DNA of 64,000 bases from Reichenbachiella versicolor (GTDB taxonomy: Bacteria; Bacteroidota; Bacteroidia; Cytophagales; Cyclobacteriaceae), in the NCBI RefSeq assembly GCF_003171675.1, contig NZ_QFZQ01000006.1, forward strand, positions 186,001-250,000. The letters are read 5' to 3'. Below are positions 45,405 to 54,552 of the stretch, piece by piece. Under the pieces are notes generated by a model. The model made no database searches. It was not told where the DNA came from and worked only from the letters and a program-made list of their open reading frames with translations. The position numbers and the translations under genes were made by a program. Positions within the stretch are counted from its first letter, which is position 1. Each line of letters starts with the position of its first letter.

Positions 45405-45874
45405 AATTAGTATAATTGTCTATAATGCTTTGATCAAAGTTAGCTATGAGTAGAAACAAAAGCAGCGCATGATCGGGGGATCAGATGCGCCGCACTAAAA
45501 AACTACTATATACTTACTATTTCTTTTTATCATCTTTTCCTTTCGGAATATGCATATGTTGTTAGATGATTTCTTTAAACAAAGTTATCTCCCTACCCGT
45601 TGATCTTGGGAAATAAAAAACACTGAATAGAGGGGATAAATTATTTCAAAAGCAGAGAAAAAGAATATTTTCTCCTACTCAAAAAACCTTTCTTAGAGTT
45701 ATAATGGACCTTAACACGTCATATGCTCACTAAACATGCCGTTGATCAGGGGCAAAACAGTGTTAAAACAGACCTCAAATGAAAGCAACTTGGCTTGAAC
45801 CAATATGCGAGAAGACTCTGGTCTTAACTTAGTAATATAATTTTAGACTAGTAACATATAAAATTTCATAACAA
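45405..45874. other. Divergent promoter region between sulfatase and GH2 genes
   Basis: These 470 bases have no gene. A hairpin with arms GCGCAT-GATC and GATC-AG-ATGCGC (45465-45490) sits in the sulfatase leader. The two-part operator lies at 45596-45646. An AT-rich stretch follows up to the GH2 start. Confidence 0.6.
45596..45646 (+). promoter_or_regulatory. Two-part operator motif upstream of the GH2 gene
   Basis: CCCGTTGATCTTGGG starts at 45596 and AGAGGGGATAAATTATTT at 45629, a 33-base offset. The pair, spacing and orientation relative to the gene match the motif before the SusCD operon, where the offset is 32. It may also serve the divergent sulfatase gene. Confidence 0.6.
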
Positions 45875-48322
45875 ATGAGACTATTATGGCATGCGGTCAT
45901 CGTCCTATTAATGGGTCTTACGAGCTGCTCTACCACCTACCAACCAAACACTATTGAAAACTTTGACTTTGACTGGAAGTTTGCCAAAACCGACATCAAG
46001 GGTGCTGAAGCTATGACCTTCCAAGATGAATCTTGGGAAGATGTGGAATTACCGCATGACTGGAGTATTTCAGGTCCGTTTAGCAAAGAAAATCCTTCAT
46101 ATTCCAGAGGAGGGTGGCTTCCTACGGGGAAATGTACGTATCGAAAGACTTTTGAACTGTCTCCAGAAAAAAAAGGACAACGTATCTTAATTTACTTCGA
46201 TGGAGCATATCGAAATTCAAAAGTTTGGATCAATGGAAACTTTCTAGGGGAACGACCTTATGGTTACGTGGCTTTTTACTATGATATGACAGAACATATC
46301 AACTATAGTGGAAAAAATACCATTACTGTAAAACTTGACAACTCTGAGCAACCAGGTTCAAGATGGTACAGTGGAACTGGTATTTATAGACATGTAAAAT
46401 TGATTTCTACGAATAAGCTATACATTCCTATATGGGGTTCATACTTGGTAGCAAACGACTGTAATACAGAAAATGGAACACTAAAGGTAGAAACAACAGT
46501 AAAAAATGATTTCTCCGAAGTCAAAGATTTCACTATTAAGTATAGCCTAAAAGACCCTAGTGGTAATATAGTAGCAACTCAAGAAGGAAGTGGTAATCTA
46601 TCTACTAGTGAGTCTAAAGTTTTCTCTGAAGTTATAAATGTCTCTTCTCCAAAACTTTGGGATACTGAAAACCCAAATCTTTATACTCTTACTACTACAT
46701 TGATCAGTGAAGGCCAAGTTATTTACACCAAAGACAACAAAACTGGCTTCAGAAACATGCAGTATAACAACGAAAACGGTTTCATTCTCAACGGAAAGAC
46801 CACTAAACTAAAGGGAGTATGCCTGCATCATGCAGGTGGGCCATTAGGGTCAGCAATACATAGGAGAACGATCCAAAGACAAATGGAAATTCTAAAAGAA
46901 ATGGGGGTAAATGCTGTCCGTACCGCTCACAACCAGTTTTCAGAAGAATTCCTTGAGGTGTGTGACGAAATGGGAATGCTTGTAATGAATGAAGCATTTG
47001 ATGAGTGGGAAGTTGTTAAAAAACCAACAACTTTCCACGAAGACGGTGAAAAAGAAAGGATTCCAGTTAAGTTCTATGCTCATTTGTTCAAAGAGAACAG
47101 TGACAGAGACCTGACAGACATGGTTTTGAGAGATCGAAACCATCCTTCTATATTCATGTGGAGTATTGGAAACGAAATCGATCAAATGAGAGATGAAGAT
47201 GGACCTGTAATTGCCAAGCATCTTCAGGATATCATTCACAAATATGATTATCGTCCGGCTACTTGTGGGGTAAATGGCTACGCATGGGGCCAATTCCCTA
47301 ATGAGGAAGCTATGTCAATAATGGATGTTGCTGGTTATAATTATATGAAAGATGAAAACATTTTGCAGCAGCGTGAAACTTACCCGGAACGTAAAATGAT
47401 CATAACTGAGTGTGGTTCAGCAGTGCCATTTAGAGCAAGAGGTGAGTTCTACTTACCCTCACAGAAAGAAGGCAATACAATACTACCTTATTCTCATAAA
47501 GACACTAAAACTTTCCTAGACAGAAGAGAGGAATATGAGGCTGGTATGTATGCTTGGAGAATTGTAAGAAACAAGCCATATGTAATGGGGCAATTTATTT
47601 GGACAGGATTTGACTACTTAGGCGAGGTAATCCCTTATAGTTGGCCGGCTAGATCATCTAGTTTTGGTCCAATTGATCTTTGTGGTTTCCCTAAAGATGC
47701 GTTCTATTACTACCAAGCTCAATGGAAAGACGGAATTGATATGGTTCACTTAGCTCCTCACTGGAACTGGAAAGGTCACGAAGGAGAGATTGTTCCAGTG
47801 ACAGTATTTACCACTGGAGATGAAGTTGAACTTTTCCTAAATGGCAAATCTTTAGGCACTAAGCATCACGATATCACTCAAGCAGATGCGCTATACTGGG
47901 ATGTTAAATATACTTCTGGAGAATTAAAGGCAGTTGCTAAACGTGATGGCAATGTGATCGCGGAAAAATCAGTGGTAACCACAGGTGCCCCAGCTAAAAT
48001 CGAGCTATTTTCACGTAGATCTACGATGACTGCTGATAGTCAAGACCTAATTTATGTAGAAGTTTCAATTCTCGATACAGATGGTAATTTGGTTCCGCTG
48101 GCTGATAACTTAGTCAACTTCGAACTTGAAGGTGAAGCTACAATTGCTGGAGTTGGCAATGGATTTAATTTAAGCCATGAACCTTTTCAAGCTGATTATA
48201 GAAAAGCTTATAATGGAAAGTGTCTTGCTATTTTAAAATCAACTAAAAAAGCAGGAGAGATCAAGCTAACCGCAACATCTAATGGTCTTAAATCAGCTAT
48301 TTTAGGATTAAGTTCAAAATAA
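45875..48322 (+). CDS. Glycoside hydrolase family 2, beta-galactosidase-like, lipoprotein
   Basis: This 815-residue enzyme has a lipobox ending LTSC (Cys18) without an acidic surface signal, so it is probably periplasmic. The GH2 sugar-binding domain contains WEDVELPHDWSISGPF and GAYRNSKVWINGNFLG, followed by an Ig-like domain and a TIM barrel with GVCLHHAGGPLGSA. The acid/base is Glu434 in SIGNEIDQM and the nucleophile Glu512 in MIITECGSA. C-terminal Ig-like domains follow (DUF4982 and Big-like types). It most likely releases terminal beta-galactose or a related sugar after desulfation. Its operator links it to the SusCD operon. Confidence 0.93.
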   Translation: MRLLWHAVIVLLMGLTSCSTTYQPNTIENFDFDWKFAKTDIKGAEAMTFQDESWEDVELPHDWSISGPFSKENPSYSRGGWLPTGKCTYRKTFELSPEKKGQRILIYFDGAYRNSKVWINGNFLGERPYGYVAFYYDMTEHINYSGKNTITVKLDNSEQPGSRWYSGTGIYRHVKLISTNKLYIPIWGSYLVANDCNTENGTLKVETTVKNDFSEVKDFTIKYSLKDPSGNIVATQEGSGNLSTSESKVFSEVINVSSPKLWDTENPNLYTLTTTLISEGQVIYTKDNKTGFRNMQYNNENGFILNGKTTKLKGVCLHHAGGPLGSAIHRRTIQRQMEILKEMGVNAVRTAHNQFSEEFLEVCDEMGMLVMNEAFDEWEVVKKPTTFHEDGEKERIPVKFYAHLFKENSDRDLTDMVLRDRNHPSIFMWSIGNEIDQMRDEDGPVIAKHLQDIIHKYDYRPATCGVNGYAWGQFPNEEAMSIMDVAGYNYMKDENILQQRETYPERKMIITECGSAVPFRARGEFYLPSQKEGNTILPYSHKDTKTFLDRREEYEAGMYAWRIVRNKPYVMGQFIWTGFDYLGEVIPYSWPARSSSFGPIDLCGFPKDAFYYYQAQWKDGIDMVHLAPHWNWKGHEGEIVPVTVFTTGDEVELFLNGKSLGTKHHDITQADALYWDVKYTSGELKAVAKRDGNVIAEKSVVTTGAPAKIELFSRRSTMTADSQDLIYVEVSILDTDGNLVPLADNLVNFELEGEATIAGVGNGFNLSHEPFQADYRKAYNGKCLAILKSTKKAGEIKLTATSNGLKSAILGLSSK

Positions 48323-48333
48323 AATTCTTAAAT

Positions 48334-48367
48334 CACAGAGCACCATCAAAATGAATAGTGCTCTGTG
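48334..48367. terminator. Bidirectional terminator between convergent genes
   Basis: A perfect 10-bp stem (CACAGAGCAC with its complement) has a 14-base loop, with a T-rich tail on the plus strand. It lies between the GH2 stop and the lycopene cyclase stop. Confidence 0.75.
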
Positions 48368-48375
48368 GTTTTAAA

Positions 48376-49515
48376 TTATTTCTTACCAAAGAGATACCAG
48401 TTAAAAAAAGCTTTCATAAAAGGAACGGGCTTAAAAGAATTCATTATTCTAAACTCTTCAACGAAAGACGTGTTCTCATCTAAAAATTTAAAGATCAAAT
48501 CGGCCTCTATTTTCCGGTAAAGTGTATCAAACAGCCGTTCACCTTTACTATTATCAGAATACAGTTGATAGAGCAATAAAGTATCGTAGATCTTAAACCT
48601 TGATTTAAAGAAGCCAGAAGATGCTTTTCTAGACTCTTTTAGATTAATCAGTACTTTATCAACAAAAATCTCTGTTCTCTTGAATGAATACCCCGTAGAA
48701 GCTTTCACCCAACCTCCAGCAGTACCAATTCGAGTATAATGCCTTCTATTATCTTCTTCAAAAGGGAAATTACTCATGGGGATTTGACCGACCTCGGTCT
48801 CTGTTATTTCAAAAGATTTAATACCTAAAGTACCTTCTATATATTCTTTTAAGATTCTGTCATACTCGGATTCATCTATAGTCTCAGGACTAAAAAAAGT
48901 ATATTCGATCAGTGCAGTCTTCGAATCAAAAGGAAGCACATAATTGAACGCTGTATACTCAGGGTGTCTAATTCTATAATCCATCATGGTGAATCTCGAC
49001 GGATCAAAAACAGGATCGTTGGATTTAATTACCCATCCTTTAAAATGCTGTATCAGATTTATACTCTTATCAGAGTTTTGAAATAACGGATTTAATCTAC
49101 TATCGAATACCTCCTCGGCGCTCAAGCTTTCTCCATTGGATAAAACGAGTTTATTTCTACCAACACTTTCTACTTTTGCCTTTATCCACTCTACATTGTT
49201 GCATGTGGAGAGTTTGGACTTAGCAAATGAATAAAAATCTAGAGATCGTATCATTTTATAGACATACCCATTCATAGCCAGCTCAATGGAACCATTAGAA
49301 GAAAAGAAATCACCTTTTCTCCAACTACTCGAGACTATTTCATCCCACCTGCCTTTGCCTTTTTCCCAAAAACAAAAGGTTTTTTCATTAGTATTTTTAT
49401 TGTCAGGCTCAATAATAACAATCTGATGATGCTTAAAATACTCATCCTCAGAAAGAGCAATGGCTAATTGTAGACCAGATACTCCTGCTCCAATGATAGC
49501 AATATCTTTATGCAT
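48376..49515 (-). CDS. crtY: Lycopene cyclase
   Basis: I place the start at 49515, giving 379 residues beginning MHKDIAIIGAGVSGLQLAIALS. This ATG overlaps the stop of the upstream gene in ATGCATAA, a coupling arrangement; an ATG at 49536 would add seven residues before the nucleotide-binding motif. The FAD/NAD site GAGVSG is followed by the lycopene-cyclase segments TFCFWEKG, FNYVLPFDSKTALIEYTFFSPE and IGTAGGWVKASTGYSF. It cyclises lycopene-type ends to beta rings at the membrane. As the third gene after crtD and cruF, it probably acts on one end, giving monocyclic carotenoids. Confidence 0.92.
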   Translation of the reverse strand: MHKDIAIIGAGVSGLQLAIALSEDEYFKHHQIVIIEPDNKNTNEKTFCFWEKGKGRWDEIVSSSWRKGDFFSSNGSIELAMNGYVYKMIRSLDFYSFAKSKLSTCNNVEWIKAKVESVGRNKLVLSNGESLSAEEVFDSRLNPLFQNSDKSINLIQHFKGWVIKSNDPVFDPSRFTMMDYRIRHPEYTAFNYVLPFDSKTALIEYTFFSPETIDESEYDRILKEYIEGTLGIKSFEITETEVGQIPMSNFPFEEDNRRHYTRIGTAGGWVKASTGYSFKRTEIFVDKVLINLKESRKASSGFFKSRFKIYDTLLLYQLYSDNSKGERLFDTLYRKIEADLIFKFLDENTSFVEEFRIMNSFKPVPFMKAFFNWYLFGKK

Positions 49516-50170
49516 ACAAGAGATAAAAAAATCCAAAAAAGACTACCTGAACTAAAAAGGTATGAATTGACAATTGCTTATCTCCTTGTATTTTCTGTCC
49601 CATCAAAAACTGAATTAAATAAGCTATTAAAAACCATGAAATATAGTTTTCTAGAGGTGCTTTGTCAGTAGAAAATTCCCAAAAATCAAATTTGGGAGCA
49701 ACCGGCTCAATGAAAAAATCAAGAACAACCATCAAAAATGAAGCTATTCCATACCTAATCCATTTTGAAACGTTGACCAATTTAGACAAGTCAGATGTGA
49801 CTAACGATAATACCACCCAATTGATACCAATAACCAATGGGACGTCGAAAAGTTTAATCCCTAAATTATTTCCATAACTATACTGTCCAAAAGGAAATGA
49901 AGTAGCCACTCCTATAATTTCTACCAGCATTCCTATGCTAAAAGGAATCAAGAATATAAACGCTTTCCTAATGGAATTAACTTGGAAAGAATACATAGTT
50001 ATTAGAAAAACTAAAAGAAGATTCAATGGAGTTTTGGTCACAAACCATTCATGATAGCCAATGGAAATTCCAATGATAGCAGATATGTGAAATAGCCAAA
50101 GAATGAATATCCCGAGAAGAATATTTTTATTTTGAATTGAAATGAGTCTTTTTTTAAGGGTGAGGAACAT
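49508..50170 (-). CDS. cruF: Carotenoid hydratase-like membrane protein (CruF family)
   Basis: This 220-residue protein has six or seven hydrophobic helices. The conserved PF04240 segments are seen as GIGVATSFPFGQYSYG-like EIIGVATSFPFGQYSYG, LFDVPLVIGINWVVLS and MVVLDFFIEPVAPKFDFWEF. CruF adds water at C-1' of acyclic carotenoid ends in the myxol/saproxanthin pathway. It overlaps the crtD end by 17 bases and the crtY start by eight, a coupled three-gene unit. The symbol rests on family and neighbourhood. Confidence 0.85.
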   Translation of the reverse strand: MFLTLKKRLISIQNKNILLGIFILWLFHISAIIGISIGYHEWFVTKTPLNLLLVFLITMYSFQVNSIRKAFIFLIPFSIGMLVEIIGVATSFPFGQYSYGNNLGIKLFDVPLVIGINWVVLSLVTSDLSKLVNVSKWIRYGIASFLMVVLDFFIEPVAPKFDFWEFSTDKAPLENYISWFLIAYLIQFLMGQKIQGDKQLSIHTFLVQVVFFGFFYLLYA

Positions 50171-51632
50171 TTTCGGCGACTATTTTAGCAGATAATAAAC
50201 ATAAAGGGATACCTCCTCCTGGATGGGCTGAGCCACCGCAGAAATATAAATTCTTTAGACGAGAGGAGAAATTTGGATGTCTTAAAAAGGCTGAAAACTT
50301 AGAATTACTAGCAGCCCCATATAAAGATCCCTGATAAGAGCCGGTTTGAGTCTCAATTTTCACAGGATCCAAAACATCTTCTACATCAATGTGAGAAGCA
50401 ATATCCGTTTTCAAAACGCGGCTAATTTTAGCTATCACATTTATTCTTACTTCCGTTTTTATTTGATCCCAATTTTGTCCAATATTCGTTGGGGCATTGA
50501 CCATTACAAACCAATTTTCACAACCATTGGGGGCATCTGTTTTTTCTTCTTTGCTGGTAATATTGATGTAAATCGTAGGATCAGAATACATCTCTTTCTT
50601 TTCAAATAAAGACTTAAATTCCTCTTTATAGTCATCGCTGAAAAGAATATTGTGCAAATCAAGTTCTGGATATTCTTTATTGACACCCCAATAAAAAATT
50701 AATGCCGAACTACTGCGTTCACTATTTAAAACTCTTTTAGGTTCAGCTATATCAGGTAACAACTTTCTATAAGTAGGTACGACATCAGCATTAGAAACAA
50801 CAATATCAGACGACTCAAACCCTTCACTGGTCTCTACTCCATTTACTTGATCGTCAATATATGAGATTCTTTTCACAGGTTCCGAAAAACGAAAGGATAC
50901 ACCTTTTTTCAGTGCTAGTTTATAAAGGCTTTGCGCTATGGCATGCATTCCTCCTTTTGGGAAAAAAGTACCTTCATACATCTCCAAATGTGGAATCATA
51001 GACATAATCCCAGGCGTCTGGTACGGAGACGAACCATTATAAGTCGCATAGCGATTAAAGAATTGAATTAAATTTTTGTCCTTAAAAGCCTTCCTGTTTA
51101 CTCTATCAAGAGTACTATTGATCCCTAAAGATCCTATAGAGAGGATCGATTTCATCACATTTGAATGCTGATAAGTCTTGAGTTTGTGTAAAGATCTTTC
51201 TAAAAATATCGGGGCAGTTAAGTTATACTTTTGTTTTGCTAAGTCTAAATAGCTTAGTACTGTTGACTGGCTTACGTCAAAATTTTCTGCTGCCTTTTCT
51301 GAAAACTTTTGAATGTCTGCTGGAGCTGAGAACCTTTTTCCATCCTCCCAAAAATAATTGCAAACTATATCCTTTCTGGAATATTGAAACTGACTGATCT
51401 CTTCACCTGCTAACTGAAAAAGTTCAGTAACAAAATGAGGCATAGTAAATAAACTGGGTCCTGTATCAAACCGATAATCACCTAATCTTTTGACACCCAT
51501 TTTACCACCTGGCTGATCAGATGATTCAAAAACAACTACTTCATACCCTAATAGCTGAAGCCTAATGCTTACAGCCAGACCTCCTATGCCTGCTCCTACA
51601 ACTATTGCTTTTGGCTGTTTTGATTTTCCCAT
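50154..51632 (-). CDS. crtD: Carotenoid 3,4-desaturase (CrtD-type, phytoene-desaturase family)
   Basis: This 492-residue FAD enzyme starts with IVVGAGIGGLAVSIRLQLLGYEV and DQPGGKMG, and ends with the family C-terminal motif NLYFCGGSAHPGGGIPLCLLSAK. The adjacent cruF gene makes CrtD (1-hydroxycarotenoid 3,4-desaturase) more likely than CrtI. No crtB is present here, and crtI is often paired with crtB. Together CrtD, CruF and CrtY give saproxanthin- or myxol-like monocyclic pigments. It is the first gene of the operon, divergent from a light-repair operon across only 76 bases. Confidence 0.88.
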   Translation of the reverse strand: MGKSKQPKAIVVGAGIGGLAVSIRLQLLGYEVVVFESSDQPGGKMGVKRLGDYRFDTGPSLFTMPHFVTELFQLAGEEISQFQYSRKDIVCNYFWEDGKRFSAPADIQKFSEKAAENFDVSQSTVLSYLDLAKQKYNLTAPIFLERSLHKLKTYQHSNVMKSILSIGSLGINSTLDRVNRKAFKDKNLIQFFNRYATYNGSSPYQTPGIMSMIPHLEMYEGTFFPKGGMHAIAQSLYKLALKKGVSFRFSEPVKRISYIDDQVNGVETSEGFESSDIVVSNADVVPTYRKLLPDIAEPKRVLNSERSSSALIFYWGVNKEYPELDLHNILFSDDYKEEFKSLFEKKEMYSDPTIYINITSKEEKTDAPNGCENWFVMVNAPTNIGQNWDQIKTEVRINVIAKISRVLKTDIASHIDVEDVLDPVKIETQTGSYQGSLYGAASNSKFSAFLRHPNFSSRLKNLYFCGGSAHPGGGIPLCLLSAKIVAENVPHP

Positions 51633-51644
51633 TAGACCGATTTA

Positions 51645-51678
51645 CGAACGTTTAAGTTTTTATGTTCGAAAGTTAAAC
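51645..51678. promoter_or_regulatory. Candidate operator between carotenoid and photolyase operons
   Basis: Two near-identical 12-mers, CGAACGTTTAAG at 51645 and CGAAAGTTAAAC at 51667, lie in direct orientation exactly 22 bp apart, that is two helical turns. The 76-bp divergent spacer that holds them must contain both promoters. A CGAAC/GTTCG inverted pair (51645 and 51664) overlaps them. This is a plausible binding site for a shared regulator. Confidence 0.4.
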
Positions 51679-51708
51679 AAAACTTAGCATCAACTCGTTA
51701 GCCACTGC

Positions 51709-52185
51709 ATGCGAAAACCTTGGAATTTGGTTAATCATCCAGTGTACAGCTTGGCTACCTATGATCATGATGTGAATATGAATATCTGCACATATGTTAC
51801 ACCAATTAGCCTCAAACCTAAACTTTTCTCCATAGCTGTTTACCAAAATACGAAGACGCTTGTTAACCTAAAGACTTTTAAAAAAAGAAGTGTACTTCAA
51901 TATCTATCTACCGACCACCTTGATTTAATTAAACCTCTAGGTAAAAAGTCAGGAATAAAATTCGATAAAGCATCTTTTTTGACCAAAAATGATCGACTTA
52001 CACATTGGAAGAAAAATCAAGTATTGAAAAACTGCTTAGCCTATGTAGAACTTGAATTACAAGATATAATTGATACTAATGGTGATCATGAATTACTACT
52101 ATTCAAAGCAGCAAAAAGTGAGTCCTTCGATAACAATCAAGGATTAATGTTTCAAGATTTAATAGACCATGGACTGATCTTATGA
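51709..52185 (+). CDS. Flavin reductase-like split-barrel protein
   Basis: This 158-residue protein has the FMN-binding split-barrel pattern: VYSLATYDHDVNMNICTYVTPISL, KLFSIAVYQNTKTL, and later LAYVELELQDIIDTNGDHELLLFKA. It is short for the family and lacks an obvious extra domain. It is the first gene of the light-response operon, and its stop overlaps the next start (ATGA). It may supply reduced flavin to photolyase/cryptochrome proteins, which is inference from context. Confidence 0.8.
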   Translation: MRKPWNLVNHPVYSLATYDHDVNMNICTYVTPISLKPKLFSIAVYQNTKTLVNLKTFKKRSVLQYLSTDHLDLIKPLGKKSGIKFDKASFLTKNDRLTHWKKNQVLKNCLAYVELELQDIIDTNGDHELLLFKAAKSESFDNNQGLMFQDLIDHGLIL

Positions 52186-52454
52186 AGAGTGAAGAAATTG
52201 ATAGAGTGATAGAAATGGCTTGGGAAGATAGGACTCCTTTTGAAGCGATTGAAAAACAATTTGAACTATCAGAGGCTGATGTGATCAAATTGATGCGAAA
52301 GCATCTTAAAAGAAAGTCGTTCGAAAGGTGGCGAAAAAGAGTTCATCAGCACACTAAACTTAAACATCTTCATATAAGAAGTGCAGAGATAAAGAGGTTT
52401 AAATGCTCTCGTCAAAGGTCAATATCAAAAAATATGATTAGTAAAAGAAAATGA
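52182..52454 (+). CDS. DUF2805/TIGR03643-family small protein
   Basis: This 90-residue basic protein starts EEIDRVIEMAWEDRTPFEAIEKQFELSEADVIKLMRKH, a helix-turn-helix-like segment that defines the DUF2805/TIGR03643 family. It is followed by RWRKRVHQHTKLKHL. Members are usually encoded beside photolyase/cryptochrome genes in Bacteroidota and Proteobacteria, as here. It may bind nucleic acid, but its function is not known. It overlaps both neighbours by four bases. Confidence 0.88.
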   Translation: MKSEEIDRVIEMAWEDRTPFEAIEKQFELSEADVIKLMRKHLKRKSFERWRKRVHQHTKLKHLHIRSAEIKRFKCSRQRSISKNMISKRK

Positions 52455-53917
52455 CAAAACAGACTCTGGATATTGTCTGGCTCAAAAGAGATATACGACT
52501 TGACGACCATGCTCCACTCTATAACGCTGAACTGTCATCAAATCCTTATCTTATTATTTACATATTCGAAACTTCAATTATTTCCCACCCTGACACATCA
52601 GACCGACATTTGCAATTTGTCTATCATTCATTATTGGACATGGACAACCAACTTAAATACTATAACCGATCAACTACGAAATTCTATGCAGAAGCTATTG
52701 AAGTCTTTGGATATTTTGAGGAGCATTATCAAATTGGAACTGTATATTCTCATGAAGAAAATGGGATTCAAAAAACATGGCAAAGGGACCTTGAAATATC
52801 TCGCTTCTTCAGAAAACACGGTATTGTCTGGAAAGAATACCAAAGAGATGGAGTGATCAGAGGAGTGAAAAATAGAGATGGATGGGACAAAAACTGGTAC
52901 ATCACTATGAATCAACCAATTATTGAAAATAGTTTTTCTAAGTCCTCAATTGCTTTTTCTAATCCATTTCCTCTTCCTAAAAATTTCTTACTTAGAGTTC
53001 AAAAATACCCCAAATCCTTCCAACCCGCAGGATCTACTAATGCTTGGAAATATTTAAAATCGTTTTGTGAGAAAAGAGGTCATTTTTATCATATTCATAT
53101 CTCTAAGCCTCGACAAAGTAGAGAATCATGTGGAAGAATATCTCCGTATTTAGCATGGGGAAATCTAAGCATAAGACAAGCCTATCAATTCATTAAATCT
53201 CATCCAAACCTTGAATCACACAAAGGTGCTAGAAGAGGAATTCTTACTCGATTGAAATGGCATTGTCACTTTATCCAAAAATTTGAAGTAGAATGTGCAT
53301 ATGAATACCGATGTATCAATAAAGGCTATGAACTACTGCAACGGGATAATTCACCTGATAAACTAAATGCTTGGAAAGAAGGAATGACAGGGTACCCAAT
53401 GGTAGACGCCTGCATGAGAGCTGTCAAACAAACAGGTTGGATAAATTTCAGAATGAGAGCCATGTTAGTTTCCTTCTTATGTCACCATCTTGATCAAGAC
53501 TGGAAAAATGGAGTGTATCATCTAGCACAGTTGTTTCTAGACTATGAACCTGGAATTCACTATCCTCAATTTCAAATGCAGGCAGGTACTACTGGAATCA
53601 ATACTGTAAGAATTTACAATCCTGTCAAACAATCTATAGATCATGATACAGATGGTTCTTTTCTTTTGAAGTGGCTACCTGAACTCCAGAAAATACCAGT
53701 ACAGTACATCCACGAACCTTGGAAAATGACCTCTATAGAACAAGAGCTCTACGACTTCCGAATAAGTCATGATTACCCAGCTCCGATAGTAGACTTAAAA
53801 GAAAGTGGTAAGGCAGCAAGAGATAAAATTTGGGGACATCGAAAACATCCATTGGTCAAACAAGAACAACAAAGAATTTTACGAACTCATACAAGAAGAC
53901 AGAAAACTACAGATTGA
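52451..53917 (+). CDS. Photolyase/cryptochrome-family flavoprotein
   Basis: This 488-residue protein has an N-terminal alpha/beta antenna domain (DIVWLKRDIRLDDHAPL) and a C-terminal FAD domain (GMTGYPMVDACMRAVKQTGWINFRMRAMLVSFL, then LFLDYEPGIHYPQFQMQAGT). The FAD domain contains the helical signature GYPMVDA and the NFRMRAM segment that contacts flavin. It repairs UV dimers with blue light or acts as a light sensor; sequence reading does not decide which. It is the third gene of the operon, and its TGA overlaps the next ATG. Confidence 0.92.
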   Translation: MTKQTLDIVWLKRDIRLDDHAPLYNAELSSNPYLIIYIFETSIISHPDTSDRHLQFVYHSLLDMDNQLKYYNRSTTKFYAEAIEVFGYFEEHYQIGTVYSHEENGIQKTWQRDLEISRFFRKHGIVWKEYQRDGVIRGVKNRDGWDKNWYITMNQPIIENSFSKSSIAFSNPFPLPKNFLLRVQKYPKSFQPAGSTNAWKYLKSFCEKRGHFYHIHISKPRQSRESCGRISPYLAWGNLSIRQAYQFIKSHPNLESHKGARRGILTRLKWHCHFIQKFEVECAYEYRCINKGYELLQRDNSPDKLNAWKEGMTGYPMVDACMRAVKQTGWINFRMRAMLVSFLCHHLDQDWKNGVYHLAQLFLDYEPGIHYPQFQMQAGTTGINTVRIYNPVKQSIDHDTDGSFLLKWLPELQKIPVQYIHEPWKMTSIEQELYDFRISHDYPAPIVDLKESGKAARDKIWGHRKHPLVKQEQQRILRTHTRRQKTTD

Positions 53918-54552
53918 TGAAATTCACTAGAAAGGAAATAGATAAACTAGAACACTTAAAAAAAATCAACCTGATCAACTCAATTTCAGGTATAAAACCA
54001 GCTAATTTAATCGGAACTAAATCTGATATAGGCCAACCCAATCTGGCAATTATCAGCTCAGTAGTTCATCTAGGCAGTGCACCGCCTCTATTTGGTTTCA
54101 TCATGAGACCTACAGAAGATGTCCCTAGGCACACTTACGAAAACATTAAACAAACAGGATACTATACTATTAATCATGTAAATGAATCCTTAATTGAAAA
54201 AGGCCACTACACATCAGCAAAATTCGATCGTGAAGTTTCTGAATTTGAAAGATGCAATATCGAAGATGAATATTTAGACAATTTCCATGCTCCGTTTGTA
54301 AAGGATAGCTCTGTAAAGATTGGTTTAAAGCTGGTCGAAGAACTACCGATCGCCATCAATGGAACAATAATGATCATTGGTGAAGTACAGATTATTGATA
54401 TCTCCGATGATTGCTTAATGGATGGATATCATTTAGACTTATCCAAGATTGGCGGGGTTGGTATTTCCGGTCTCAACTCTTACTATGGACTAAATAAGCT
54501 ACTTGATTTACCCTACGCTCGACCAGCTGAAACACCTGTTTGGGATGATTAA
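53917..54552 (+). CDS. Flavin reductase family protein (FMN split barrel)
   Basis: The start at 53917 gives 212 residues, MKFTRKEIDKLEHLKKINL, and uses the A of the preceding TGA (TGATG coupling); a longer frame from 53830 would overlap the photolyase by 88 bases. The split-barrel features are ANLIGTKSDIGQPNLAIISSVVHLGSAPPLFGFIMRP and TGYYTINHVNES. DIM6/NTAB-type proteins of this kind bind FMN. Near a photolyase the natural guess is flavin supply, but the electron donor and acceptor are not shown. Confidence 0.88.
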   Translation: MKFTRKEIDKLEHLKKINLINSISGIKPANLIGTKSDIGQPNLAIISSVVHLGSAPPLFGFIMRPTEDVPRHTYENIKQTGYYTINHVNESLIEKGHYTSAKFDREVSEFERCNIEDEYLDNFHAPFVKDSSVKIGLKLVEELPIAINGTIMIIGEVQIIDISDDCLMDGYHLDLSKIGGVGISGLNSYYGLNKLLDLPYARPAETPVWDD

